This document shows positions 18,362-27,024 of a stretch of 64,000 nt of DNA, piece by piece. Each line of letters opens with the position of its first letter. Position 1 is the first letter of the stretch. The stretch covers positions 186,001 to 250,000 of the forward strand of contig NZ_JACIJO010000002.1 in the NCBI RefSeq assembly GCF_014206875.1, written 5' to 3'. The stretch comes from Algoriphagus iocasae. Its GTDB lineage: Bacteria > Bacteroidota > Bacteroidia > Cytophagales > Cyclobacteriaceae. A program made the position numbers and the translations under genes. The notes beneath the pieces were generated by a model. That model had not been told where the DNA came from and did no database searches. It saw nothing but the letters and a program-made list of their open reading frames with translations.

Positions 18362-18732
18362 CAGGAATTCTGTTCTAGTTGGTCTAAAAATTCTCTTATT
18401 TCATTCAATTCTTCCTTAGAAGGATTTTCTTGTCCAAGTGCCTGCATCACAAGCTTTTTCGCCGAGCCTCCAAAAGCAGTAGCCATCAGATTTTTGATCA
18501 GAGACTTTTGAGTTTCTCCCTGATTGGTGGCAGGCTTGTAGATGTGTGTTCTACTTTTTTCGTCTCTAGTCACCATTCCTTTGGCATGCATGATCTGCAT
18601 GATTTTCAGCGTGGTGGTATATCCGGTTTCTTTGGTTTTAGAAATCTCCTCGTGAATCTGTCTCACACTGGCTTCTTTCTTTTCCCAAAGCAGGGATAAA
18701 ATCTCAAGTTCGGCTTCTGTAGGTTTGCTCAT
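18361..18732 (-). CDS. BlaI/MecI/CopY family transcriptional repressor
   Basis: Winged-helix repressor of 123 residues from the ATG at 18732 (MSKPTEAELEILSLLW). The helix-turn-helix covers about residues 9-70, including SVRQIHEEISKTKETGYTTT, the family recognition region. The C-terminal part gives dimerisation and would carry the cleavage site for the partner M56 peptidase. In-frame starts at 18750 and 18789 exist. Both lie within or upstream of the predicted operator-promoter, so 18732 is preferred. The gene is the first of a two-gene operon with the peptidase, under probable self-repression through the three palindromes just upstream. Confidence 0.9.
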   Translation of the reverse strand: MSKPTEAELEILSLLWEKKEASVRQIHEEISKTKETGYTTTLKIMQIMHAKGMVTRDEKSRTHIYKPATNQGETQKSLIKNLMATAFGGSAKKLVMQALGQENPSKEELNEIREFLDQLEQNS

Positions 18733-18742
18733 GGCTTTGTTA

Positions 18743-18811
18743 TACGACATCTTTCGTACAAAGTTATACGAAGACAATCGTAATATCAAAAATTCTACGA
18801 AAATAATCGTA
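18743..18811 (-). promoter_or_regulatory. Triple operator and promoter of the BlaI-like/M56 operon
   Basis: Three palindromes of identical form, TACGA-N6-TCGTA, at 18743-18758, 18767-18782 and 18796-18811. The minus strand also shows TTTTTG (18792-18787) and TAACTTTG (18766-18759) 20 bases apart, a good fit to the Bacteroidota TTTG/TAnnTTTG promoter. One palindrome lies upstream of the -33 element, one between the elements and one over the expected transcription start. Five-base symmetric arms are typical of BlaI-family sites. Confidence 0.82.
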
Positions 18812-18965
18812 TTAAAAAGTGTTAAACATCTCTAATTCAATTAAAATGCCTCAAAAAATAAAATAGATCTCAGAAATCTCAACTCTAAAAATTAGAGAAG
18901 GAACTTTCTTACCTAGACATTAGTTGTATAAACATTGAATTTTTAAACAAAACCAACTAAATACC

Positions 18966-20075
18966 ATGAGTAAGAATCAAGCATTATTAAGACCGATCAC
19001 ACTCGGGAATCTTAATTTATCGAATAGAGTCTGGATGGCTCCAATGACTAGATCTAGAGCAGCCAATCCTGAAAACAAACCATTTGAAATTCACGCAAAA
19101 TACTACCAGCAAAGAGCTTCTGCCGGATTGATCATTACGGAAGGATCCCAAATTTCCAAAAGAGCTGTAGGGTATATTAATACGCCTGGAATTTATTCGC
19201 AAGAGCAAGTAGATGGTTGGAAAAAAGTAACTAAAGCCGTGCATGAGGAAGATGGACATATTTTCATCCAGTTATGGCATGTAGGAAGGATCTCACACCC
19301 TGACTTCCATAATGGAGAGTTGCCATTGGCACCTTCTGCCATCAACCCAAATGAAAAATCCTACACTCCGGAAGGCTTTAAGGAAACAGTCACTCCGAAA
19401 GCGATGAGCATTGAGGAAATCAAACAGACCATCGAGGACTTCAAAAATGGAGCGAAAAATGCGATGGAAGCTGGTTTTGACGGAGTAGAAATTCACTCTT
19501 CCAATGGCTATTTATTGCATCAGTTTTTTAACAGAACAAGTAATGTCCGAACTGACGAATACGGTGGAAGCATTGAAAACAGAGCAAAAATCCTTTTTGA
19601 AGTAATCGAGGCAATTAAGGAAGTGATGCCAGAAAATAAAATCGGTGTAAGATTGAATCCATCACTAAATGGTGTTTTTGGTATGAAAGCTGACGAAGAA
19701 ACCATTCCGACTTTTGACTACATTATCAAGAAGTTGAATGAATACGATTTGGCCTATCTACACTTATCAGAACCTTTCAGTGACGTATCGGACATTCCAT
19801 ATTTGGAACCAAACATCGCCAAAAGGTACAGACCTATGTATAAAGGTACGTTGGTGATAAACAATCAATTTGATCAGGAAAAAGGAAATAAGATTATCGA
19901 AGAAGGACTGGCAGATGCTGTAGCCTTTGGAAAGTTGTTTATCTCAAATCCTGATTTACCTATTAGGTTTGAAAGCGAAGCACAGTTGGCAGATTGGGAT
20001 CAGGACACCTTTTACACTCCTGGTGAAAAAGGATACACTGACTACCCATTACTAGAAGAAACAATAGTTGGTTAA
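18966..20075 (+). CDS. Old Yellow Enzyme family alkene reductase
   Basis: FMN-dependent TIM-barrel oxidoreductase of 369 residues that reduces activated C=C bonds or other electrophiles with NAD(P)H, like NemA and related OYEs. Family features are NRVWMAPMTRSRA near residue 20, IQLWHVGRISHP near 100, the substrate-binding His177-x-x-Asn180 in EIHSSNGYLLHQFF, and TDEYGGSIENRAKILFEV near 197. AVAFGKLFISNPDLPIRF near the C-terminus is the phosphate-binding end of the barrel. Physiological substrate is unknown. It stands alone, between the BlaI operator region and a terminator. Confidence 0.9.
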   Translation: MSKNQALLRPITLGNLNLSNRVWMAPMTRSRAANPENKPFEIHAKYYQQRASAGLIITEGSQISKRAVGYINTPGIYSQEQVDGWKKVTKAVHEEDGHIFIQLWHVGRISHPDFHNGELPLAPSAINPNEKSYTPEGFKETVTPKAMSIEEIKQTIEDFKNGAKNAMEAGFDGVEIHSSNGYLLHQFFNRTSNVRTDEYGGSIENRAKILFEVIEAIKEVMPENKIGVRLNPSLNGVFGMKADEETIPTFDYIIKKLNEYDLAYLHLSEPFSDVSDIPYLEPNIAKRYRPMYKGTLVINNQFDQEKGNKIIEEGLADAVAFGKLFISNPDLPIRFESEAQLADWDQDTFYTPGEKGYTDYPLLEETIVG

Positions 20076-20081
20076 TTACCG

Positions 20082-20106
20082 AAAGGGCCGGAAATTCCGG
20101 CCTTTT
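20082..20106 (+). terminator. Terminator after the OYE gene
   Basis: GGCCGGAA paired with TTCCGGCC, flanked by A and T runs, beginning 7 bases past the stop. One unpaired G interrupts the left arm. Confidence 0.8.
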
Positions 20107-20120
20107 CTTTACATTTAAAA

Positions 20121-20909
20121 ATGTGTTTAGTAGCTATTTCCTGGAAAAATCATCCAGAGTACCCACTGATTATTCGAGCTAATCGAGATGAATTTTTCGA
20201 TCGCCCGACTGCTAAGATTCATTTGTGGGAATCTGGTTTTTATGGAGGAAAAGACCTAAAAAGCGGTGGAACCTGGATGGGTTTTAACCCTAATGGAAGA
20301 TGGGCTTTGCTTACCAATTATCGAGATTTTAATAATCCAAGGAAAGCTCAAATCAGCAGAGGAAAATTGGTGCAGGATTTTTTAGAAAGCACAGTAGCAC
20401 CAAAAGAATATCTGGCTTCGGTTGAAGCACATCGAGATAAATATGATGGTTTCAATCTGCTGGTTTCCGACGGAGTAAAACTCTTTTATTTCAGCAATTT
20501 TGGAAAAGGAATCTCTGAAGTAGCTCCTGGAATTCACGGGCTAAGCAATGGCTTATTAAACGACCCATGGCCTAAAGTTGAATTGGCTAAATCTGAATTA
20601 AACCAAGTGACTTCGGAACAATTTACTGTCGACAAGCTGTTAGGAACACTTATTTCAAAGAAAACTTATCCAATCAGCCAACTCCCAAACACAGGTGTTC
20701 CTGAAGAAATGGAAATTGGGCTTTCGGCTCAGTTTATCCGATTGGGAGATAATTATGGAACAGTTTCGTCTACTGCTTTGACTTTGGATAAAAGTGGAAA
20801 AGTATGGATGAAAGAGCGGAGTTTTCAACCTGATTACAGTAAATTCACCGATGAGACCTATTCGTTTCATAGCTCAAACCTAGAAATTGATGAACCAGAA
20901 AATATATGA
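20121..20909 (+). CDS. NRDE (TANGO2) family protein
   Basis: A 262-residue protein that starts MCLVAISWKNHPEYPLI and contains the defining NRDEFFDRP motif at about residues 20-28, followed by GGKDLKSGGTWMGFN. Cys2 would become N-terminal after methionine removal, as in Ntn-hydrolase-like folds, which this family resembles. Biochemical function is not settled; eukaryotic TANGO2 is linked to heme and lipid handling. The end overlaps the ypdA-like gene by 20 bases, so the two are probably translated from one mRNA. Confidence 0.88.
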   Translation: MCLVAISWKNHPEYPLIIRANRDEFFDRPTAKIHLWESGFYGGKDLKSGGTWMGFNPNGRWALLTNYRDFNNPRKAQISRGKLVQDFLESTVAPKEYLASVEAHRDKYDGFNLLVSDGVKLFYFSNFGKGISEVAPGIHGLSNGLLNDPWPKVELAKSELNQVTSEQFTVDKLLGTLISKKTYPISQLPNTGVPEEMEIGLSAQFIRLGDNYGTVSSTALTLDKSGKVWMKERSFQPDYSKFTDETYSFHSSNLEIDEPENI

Positions 20910-21864
20910 TGTCCTGATCGTGGGCGGAGGACCAATTGGCCTTGCTTGTGGTGTTGAAGCTCAAAAAGCGGATCTTGACTATGTAATTCTTGAAAAAGGA
21001 GCTTTGACCAATTCCATTTTCAACTACCCCATCAACATGACTTTTTTCTCCACTTCAGAAAGATTGGAGATGGCCAATATTCCTTTTATGTCTATCGGGA
21101 ATAAACCCACCCGAACGGAAGCATTGGAATATTACAGAAGGGTTTTCCTTCATTTTAATCTAAATGTCAAGCTTTACGAAGGAGTAGAAACCTTGGCTAA
21201 AAACGGTGAGAATTTCGAGGTCAAGACCTCCAAAGGAACTTATCAAACCAAAAAGATTATCCTAGCTACTGGCTTTTACGATCTTCCAAATCTAATGAAT
21301 GTTCCCGGCGAGGATTTGCCAAAAGTTCAACACTATTACAAAGAACCATGGCCCTTTATCGGCCAAAAAGTATTGGTAGTGGGCGGAGCGAATTCTGCTG
21401 TCGATGCAGCATTGGAAACATGGAGAAAGGGAGCTGAAGTAAGTATGGTTCTGTTGGAAGATGAAGTCGACGAAAATGTGAAATATTGGGTTCGCCCGGA
21501 TATCATGAACCGCATCAAAGAAGGTTCGATCAAAGCTTTTACGAAATCCAGAATCAAAGAAATCCGAGAGCATGAAGTTGTGATCAACACTCCAGAGGGT
21601 GAGGTAACAATTGAAAATGATTTTGTATTGGCGATGACAGGTTACAAACCCAATTTTGCCCTACTCGATCAATTGGGAGTGGAAATGAGCCAGGATGAAA
21701 AAAGACAACCCTGCTACGATGAGTTAAATCAGGAATCTAACGTACCGGGAGTTTATTTGGCAGGTGTGGTTTGCGGGGGACTGAATACAAGGGAATTCTT
21801 TATCGAAAACAGCATCGTACATGCAGAGATGATTATGAAGGATATCAAAGAAAAGTTGGGTTGA
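20890..21864 (+). CDS. ypdA: YpdA-family bacillithiol disulfide reductase (putative)
   Basis: FAD- and NAD(P)-binding flavoprotein of 324 residues. The FAD loop GGGPIGLACG is near 12-21, the NADPH loop VVGGANSAVDAALE near 165-178, and the distal FAD motif GVYLAGVVCGG near 289-299. It lacks a thioredoxin-reductase CxxC. FNYPINMTFFSTSERLEM is typical of YpdA/Bdr, the enzyme proposed to reduce oxidised bacillithiol. The presence of bshA at 50.6 kb supports a bacillithiol system in this genome. The start is the ATG at 20890, because the codon at 20887 is TTG. Confidence 0.85.
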   Translation: MNQKIYDVLIVGGGPIGLACGVEAQKADLDYVILEKGALTNSIFNYPINMTFFSTSERLEMANIPFMSIGNKPTRTEALEYYRRVFLHFNLNVKLYEGVETLAKNGENFEVKTSKGTYQTKKIILATGFYDLPNLMNVPGEDLPKVQHYYKEPWPFIGQKVLVVGGANSAVDAALETWRKGAEVSMVLLEDEVDENVKYWVRPDIMNRIKEGSIKAFTKSRIKEIREHEVVINTPEGEVTIENDFVLAMTGYKPNFALLDQLGVEMSQDEKRQPCYDELNQESNVPGVYLAGVVCGGLNTREFFIENSIVHAEMIMKDIKEKLG

Positions 21865-21872
21865 TTTGTACC

Positions 21873-23057
21873 TTATTCAACCTTAACTTTTCCCCAATAA
21901 ACAGTAAAATCTTCTGCTTCCGTATTTGGATCAGTTTTTTTCATCCAATGTATCTTGTCATCAACCATGACAAATGATTCATAATACATCTCAGGAAAAT
22001 TCACAGGAAAGACGTTTCCAGAATTATCCATAAATACTGTCTTTCTGGATATTTCTTTGAATAGTTGATCCCGCTGTTCTTTTGTTATTTCTTTAGCTTT
22101 ATAGAGGCTATATAGACTTTTGCTGGGTTTAGTACTGTAAGTAATTAAAAATCCATTTTTTACCTGAGCTATACCTTGAATCCGAGCAGGGAAGGGCTCA
22201 TTTTCTGGATCACTCACTTGCCCTAATACATAAGCTCCGTTTTCAACTCCTTCATTTTCTTCAAAATCCGATAATGGAATAGCAAGACTTGATAAAAAAG
22301 CAGGATTGCCATCATTCCATTCGTAAGTATATAAAACAAGTTCGTTTTGAAATATTAAATACATACGATTTTCCTCCTCATTAACTACAAATCGAGGCCT
22401 GAAATCTTCGAATGGAAATGTCTTACCTGATAGAAACTTGGATCCCTCTGGAAAGGGGACTATCAGACGAACTTCATCAGTCTTTAAGTTGGCCAAAATC
22501 AGATTTCTTCTTTTTTGAAGATATTCCGGACTGTATTCCTCTGCATTCTCTAGTAAATCAAGAGAATACAAAACATATTCTTCCCCATTAATTGAAACAA
22601 TCTGACTGTCTGCAAGTAAGCTAACTGGCCCTCCAAAACTTACCTGATTTTTCACTGGTTTTCCGGCCATTATCAATTCCCCATTTTTTTGAAAAACTCG
22701 TTGGCCAGACATATAATCTACAACCACAATATTTCCTTCTTTGGACAAAGTCAAGGGTTTGGTCATAGAACCAAAAGCACCAGGTACATCACCGGATTTA
22801 CTCCATTCGTATTCTAGTTCTCCATTGCTTTTGTTGACGACAAAAACCTTGGAATTTAAAAAATCCTTGAAAATCACATGCTTTTCATCGGCAGTCTGAA
22901 ATAGAAACGCTTTTGCCAAAATACCTTTGACAGTTACCGAATCTTCAACTTCGATGGAGACTTCTTTTGGTTGATCAGTTTCTGATATTTCATTGTTGGG
23001 GGTTTGGCAAGAATAGACACTAATTAATAAAAAGTAGAATGAAAGCTTTTTCATCAT
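21873..23057 (-). CDS. Lipoprotein, probable beta-propeller (DUF4221-like)
   Basis: A 394-residue protein with a short hydrophobic signal ending VYSC, giving a lipid-anchored Cys near residue 17. The body is beta-rich with repeated stretches such as VFVVNKSNGELEYEW and NIVVVDYMSGQRVFQKNGE, which look like propeller blades. The style recalls lipoproteins of unknown function abundant in Cyclobacteriaceae (DUF4221 or six-bladed propellers); I cannot confirm which family. Two adjacent ATGs (23057, 23054) are possible starts. The gene converges on the YpdA-like gene with 8 bases between stops. No function is assigned. Confidence 0.6.
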   Translation of the reverse strand: MMKKLSFYFLLISVYSCQTPNNEISETDQPKEVSIEVEDSVTVKGILAKAFLFQTADEKHVIFKDFLNSKVFVVNKSNGELEYEWSKSGDVPGAFGSMTKPLTLSKEGNIVVVDYMSGQRVFQKNGELIMAGKPVKNQVSFGGPVSLLADSQIVSINGEEYVLYSLDLLENAEEYSPEYLQKRRNLILANLKTDEVRLIVPFPEGSKFLSGKTFPFEDFRPRFVVNEEENRMYLIFQNELVLYTYEWNDGNPAFLSSLAIPLSDFEENEGVENGAYVLGQVSDPENEPFPARIQGIAQVKNGFLITYSTKPSKSLYSLYKAKEITKEQRDQLFKEISRKTVFMDNSGNVFPVNFPEMYYESFVMVDDKIHWMKKTDPNTEAEDFTVYWGKVKVE

Positions 23058-23168
23058 ATATAAAATTGGTGGTTCCTTAACAAGATTATCAAAACTAAGG
23101 ACTTCTGCAACATCTCGAAGAATATAAATTTCTATCTCTCAACAGAAAATGGCTAACTTTGCATTTCT

Positions 23169-23903
23169 ATGAAAAAGAAACCATTTACAGTTGTCTATGA
23201 AGACAACCACCTTTTAATCGTCAATAAAGCTGCGGGCATCTTGGTCCAAGGTGATAAGACGGGCGATAAAACCTTGACGGACTACCTCAAAGATTACATT
23301 GCCAAGAAATACGATAAGCCAGGAGCAGTTTTCCTTCACCCTATCCACAGACTGGACCGACCGGTTAGCGGTTTGGTGGCATTTGCGAGAACTTCCAAAG
23401 GACTTGAGCGCATGATGGAGCTATTCCGCAAGCGCGATATCCATAAAGTATATTGGGCCATTGTCAAAAGAAAGCCTCGTGAAGAACAGGGCAAATTGAC
23501 TCATTGGCTTACAAAAGACGAGCAGAAAAACTTTGTCACTGCGCATGATCGAGAAGTGCCAGGATCCCAAAAAGCAGAATTGAACTACAAGACATTGGGC
23601 TTTATGAATGACCATTGGCTTTTGGAAGTTCGACCGGTTTCCGGTAGACCTCATCAAATCCGTGTTCAGTTGGCATCCATGGGCTGTCCAATTAGAGGAG
23701 ATATCAAATATGGCTTCGCAAAGCCAAACCCAGACGCAAGCATCAACCTGCATGCTTTCAATCTGGTCTTTGTTCACCCGATCAAAAAAGAAAAGCTTTA
23801 CTTAAGAGCGGCAGTTCCTGAAGAAGAATTCTGGGAGCAGTTTTTGGAGTTTGAAACTGTCAAAACCAAAGACCAACATCTGGACAATTCCTTCTCTGGA
23901 TAA
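23169..23903 (+). CDS. RluA-family RNA pseudouridine synthase
   Basis: A 244-residue enzyme that isomerises uridine to pseudouridine in rRNA or tRNA. The catalytic motif HRLDRPVSGL is at about 60-69, with Asp63 as the nucleophile. VVYEDNHLLIVNKAAGILV opens the catalytic domain, and RPVSGRPHQIRVQLASMG near 158-175 is the family motif III. No S4 domain precedes it, so it resembles RluA/TruC-type short members; the target site is unknown. A TAnnTTTG match (TAACTTTG, 23154-23161) ends 7 bases before the ATG, so the mRNA may be leaderless. A strong hairpin terminator follows. Confidence 0.9.
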   Translation: MKKKPFTVVYEDNHLLIVNKAAGILVQGDKTGDKTLTDYLKDYIAKKYDKPGAVFLHPIHRLDRPVSGLVAFARTSKGLERMMELFRKRDIHKVYWAIVKRKPREEQGKLTHWLTKDEQKNFVTAHDREVPGSQKAELNYKTLGFMNDHWLLEVRPVSGRPHQIRVQLASMGCPIRGDIKYGFAKPNPDASINLHAFNLVFVHPIKKEKLYLRAAVPEEEFWEQFLEFETVKTKDQHLDNSFSG

Positions 23904-23925
23904 CAGAATAAATCCACTCAATTTT

Positions 23926-23969
23926 ATAACCTTTAGTTTGAATCATAGATCGCTAAAGGTTATTTTTTT
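23926..23969 (+). terminator. Terminator after the pseudouridine synthase gene
   Basis: An 11-base perfect stem (23926-23936 with 23953-23963, ATAACCTTTAG/CTAAAGGTTAT) followed by a run of seven T. Confidence 0.88.
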
Positions 23970-24008
23970 GCTCCTTTTAGTTAATATTGATAGACATTTC
24001 TCAAAATC

Positions 24009-24506
24009 ATGAAAAACTTCCTTCTACTTTTAGCAGCAATTGCATTCTTGGCTTCTTGCTCTCCAGAGCCAAAATCCAAGACCATTTATATCGTCCGTCA
24101 TGCAGAAAAACAGCTGGTGGGAGATGATCCTGAGTTGGCACAATCTGGGGCACTTCGTGCTCAAAAGCTCGCTCAAATTCTATCAGATCAAGATATCAAA
24201 CATATTTACAGCACTAACTATCAAAGAACAAAACAAACTGCACAACCAACTGCCGATGAATTTGGATTAGAGATCGAGTTGTACGACCCAAGAAATAATG
24301 ATGAACTGGTTGAGAAATTAAAATCGGTAGATGGAAATGCTCTTGTAGTTGGCCATAGCAACACGGTCGGGCAGATCGCTAACTATTTTGTAGGAGAAGG
24401 AGAAAAATTTCAAGACCTGGATGACTCTCAATACAACTTTATTTACATAGTCTCCTTAGATGAAAACGGATCTTCCGTGATTACAAAAACATATAAGGAT
24501 TATTAA
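24009..24506 (+). CDS. Histidine phosphatase (SixA/phosphoglycerate-mutase-like) lipoprotein
   Basis: A 165-residue protein with a lipoprotein signal (LASC, Cys17) and a compact histidine-phosphatase domain. The catalytic motif VRHAEK places the phospho-accepting His at residue 31. The second active-site His is in VVGHSNTVGQ near residue 115. The size matches SixA-like minimal phosphatases, but the lipid anchor puts it outside the cytoplasm, so the substrate is unlikely to be a phospho-His signalling protein. Its stop overlaps the convergent GlpR stop. Confidence 0.85.
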   Translation: MKNFLLLLAAIAFLASCSPEPKSKTIYIVRHAEKQLVGDDPELAQSGALRAQKLAQILSDQDIKHIYSTNYQRTKQTAQPTADEFGLEIELYDPRNNDELVEKLKSVDGNALVVGHSNTVGQIANYFVGEGEKFQDLDDSQYNFIYIVSLDENGSSVITKTYKDY

Positions 24507-25264
24507 ACCAAAACCACTTCGATGCCTTTCTCCTCTAATTTCTGGAGAAATAAATCTGGAATTTTGGCATCCGTAATAATCACATCCACGTCTTCTAGTT
24601 CGCAGATTTTTCCAAAACCTTTCTTGCCAAATTTTTTAGAATCTGCCAAGACGATGGTTTTCTGAACATTCTTGATCATTTCGGCATTGAGATGAGCTTC
24701 CATCATATTGGAAGTAGTCAATCCATGCTCCAAACTGACTCCATCCACACTTAAAAAGAGTTTGCTGCATGCAAAATTCTTTAACATCTCCTCTGCATAA
24801 TGTCCCACAGCAGAGCTACTGCTTTTTCTAACGACCCCTCCCAATTGCACCAATTCAATTTCAGGTGAATCAATCAAAGCTAATGTCACATTCATTGCTG
24901 CAGTCAATACAGTCAGCGGCTTATTTCTTGGGATTGCCTGAGCAAAAGCCACCACAGTGGTACCAGAACCAATTAAAATCGCTTCGTTATCTTCCAGATA
25001 TTCCAGCGCTTTTTCCGCGATTTTGTTCTTCTCTTCTACTTGCTCCAGCTTTTTCACATTAACGGATCGATCCGACACATATGGGGAAACGGGAGTTGCA
25101 CTACCATGCGATCTATACAGCAAGCCCTTATCTTCTAGAAGTTTAAGATCTTTTCTGATCGTCACCATGGTCACTTCCATGCTTTTGGCAAGGTCAGAAA
25201 CGGAAACAAAACCCGCCCGATTTAGCTCATCCAGTATATATTTATGTCTTTCAGCAATGGTCAT
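24503..25264 (-). CDS. glpR: DeoR/GlpR family transcriptional repressor
   Basis: A 253-residue regulator with the N-terminal DeoR winged helix (about 5-58; VSVSDLAKSMEVTMVTIRKD and RSHGSATP) and a C-terminal DeoR sugar-phosphate sensor domain (IGSGTTVVAFAQAI near 96; ADSKKFGKKGFGKI near 206). Such proteins release DNA when a sugar or glycerol phosphate binds. Divergent orientation from glpD-glpK-glpF makes glycerol-3-phosphate the likely effector. That is an inference from neighbours; the family also includes regulators of other carbon sources. Confidence 0.85.
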   Translation of the reverse strand: MTIAERHKYILDELNRAGFVSVSDLAKSMEVTMVTIRKDLKLLEDKGLLYRSHGSATPVSPYVSDRSVNVKKLEQVEEKNKIAEKALEYLEDNEAILIGSGTTVVAFAQAIPRNKPLTVLTAAMNVTLALIDSPEIELVQLGGVVRKSSSSAVGHYAEEMLKNFACSKLFLSVDGVSLEHGLTTSNMMEAHLNAEMIKNVQKTIVLADSKKFGKKGFGKICELEDVDVIITDAKIPDLFLQKLEEKGIEVVLV

Positions 25265-25302
25265 AGCTTTCTTTTCTGACCTAAAAATAAGTAAAACAAT
25301 AG

Positions 25303-25335
25303 GAAAGCATACTATTTTCAGAAAAATATACTTTC
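25303..25335. promoter_or_regulatory. Candidate GlpR operators in the glpR-glpD divergent region
   Basis: Two adjacent elements, 25303-25319 and 25321-25335, each bounded by GAAA and TTTC and each with ATACT in the middle. GAAA/TTTC-type sites are common for DeoR-family repressors. The elements sit in the 125-base divergent spacer, between the glpR start and a T-rich tract before glpD. This is only a visual match. Confidence 0.35.
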
Positions 25336-25389
25336 TTTTTATTTCCTTTTCTTTCTTTTTTGTTTACTTTTAAAACGATTTAGATAGAA

Positions 25390-26955
25390 ATGAAAAGAGA
25401 AGAAAACATAAACCAACTGAAAAACGCCGAGAAAGTGTGGGACATCGCTGTAATTGGGGGTGGTTCATCTGGCTTAGGCGTAGCTTTAGATGCTATTTCA
25501 AGAGGTTTATCTGTGATATTATTGGAGAAGGCGGATTTTGCAAAAGGGACTTCCAGCCGAAGCACCAAACTGGTCCATGGCGGAGTCCGCTATTTAGCGC
25601 AAGGTGATGTAATGCTTGTTTTGGAAGCATTGAAAGAAAGAGGAAAGTTGCTTAAAAATGCCCCTCACCTTGCGCATGACCAGCCTTTTATCATCCCTAT
25701 CTACACCTGGAAAGATCGAATTCAATACATCGTCGGTCTCAAACTTTACGATTGGATGTCTGGACGATTAAGCTTGGGGAAATCCAAATTCATTTCCAAA
25801 AAAGAAACTATCAAGAGACTACCAGCAGTCCTACAAAAAGGTTTGATGGGAGGAGTTGTTTATCACGACGGGCAGTTTGATGATGCGCGCCTTGCTTTGG
25901 ATATTGCTCAAACAGCTGACGAAGCAGGCGCATGCCTTTTGAATTACACCAAAGTCAACAATCTTTTAAAGACTGAATCTGGCAAAATTTCGGGTTTGAA
26001 CGTTCAGGACTTAATAGGCAAGAAAAAGTATTCAATTCAAGCTAAAATGGTGGTAAATGCCACCGGGGTATTTGCGGATAAAATCCTTCAAATGGATAAT
26101 CCTGAAGCTCCAAAGATGATTCAACCTAGTCAAGGAATCCATTTGGTGATGGACTTGGACTTTTTAGGTGGCTCTGATGCTTTGATGATCCCAAAAACCC
26201 GGGATGGAAGAGTTCTCTTTGCCGTTCCATGGCATGGCAAATTAGTGGTTGGGACGACAGACACTCTTCGGGAAAAACCAAAATTGGAACCTGAAGCTTT
26301 GCAAAAGGAAATTGATTTTGTGTTGGAAACTGCGGGCGGCTATCTCTCCAGAAAACCAACCCGAGCAGATGTAAAAGCAGTTTTTGCCGGCTTAAGACCC
26401 TTGGCAAGACCACAGGAAGGCAGAACAAAAACCAAAGAGATTTCAAGATCACATAAAGTGATAATTTCCGATAGCGGATTGGTCACCTTGACAGGTGGCA
26501 AATGGACGACTTTTAGAAAAATGGGAGAAGATACTTTAGACTATTTCCAGCAAATCACAGGAGAAAAACCTGCTTCCAGCAATTCTTTGGACATGAAAAT
26601 CCATGGATATACTGAGCAGCTTCCCGCTGGACACTGGCAACTTTATGGATCCGATGCAAAAGCCATCCTAAAACTTGCATCTGAAAACTCAGAATTAGCA
26701 GAGAAGCTTCACCCAGATTTCCCAAATATTGCCGCTGAAGTAATTTGGGCAGTAAGAAATGAAATGGCAATGAAAGTTGAGGATGTGCTATCAAGAAGAA
26801 TTCGTATTTTGATCCTTGATGCTCAGGCGGCGATTGATTCTGCTGAAAAAGTAGCGCAAATCATGGCCAAAGAGCTCAAGAAAGATGAAACCTGGATCTC
26901 AAAGGAAATTCAGGACTTCAACAAGGTGGCGGAAAAGTACTTAATCAAAAAATAA
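25390..26955 (+). CDS. glpD: Glycerol-3-phosphate dehydrogenase (FAD)
   Basis: Membrane-associated flavoenzyme that oxidises glycerol-3-phosphate to dihydroxyacetone phosphate and passes electrons to quinone. It has 521 residues. The FAD loop VIGGGSSGLGVALDA is at about 21-35, TSSRSTKLVHGGVRYL near 55-70, and KLVVGTTDT near 286. The C-terminal domain (about 390-510) is the GlpD/GlpO accessory domain, including VIWAVRNEMAMKVEDVLSRR. It is the first gene of the glycerol operon and is followed by glpK after 69 bases. Confidence 0.95.
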   Translation: MKREENINQLKNAEKVWDIAVIGGGSSGLGVALDAISRGLSVILLEKADFAKGTSSRSTKLVHGGVRYLAQGDVMLVLEALKERGKLLKNAPHLAHDQPFIIPIYTWKDRIQYIVGLKLYDWMSGRLSLGKSKFISKKETIKRLPAVLQKGLMGGVVYHDGQFDDARLALDIAQTADEAGACLLNYTKVNNLLKTESGKISGLNVQDLIGKKKYSIQAKMVVNATGVFADKILQMDNPEAPKMIQPSQGIHLVMDLDFLGGSDALMIPKTRDGRVLFAVPWHGKLVVGTTDTLREKPKLEPEALQKEIDFVLETAGGYLSRKPTRADVKAVFAGLRPLARPQEGRTKTKEISRSHKVIISDSGLVTLTGGKWTTFRKMGEDTLDYFQQITGEKPASSNSLDMKIHGYTEQLPAGHWQLYGSDAKAILKLASENSELAEKLHPDFPNIAAEVIWAVRNEMAMKVEDVLSRRIRILILDAQAAIDSAEKVAQIMAKELKKDETWISKEIQDFNKVAEKYLIKK

Positions 26956-27024
26956 TCCGCCATGACCTAAGATTATTAACCCCATCCGTTTTGGTTGATT
27001 CATCACGGATAATACCCAAAAATA

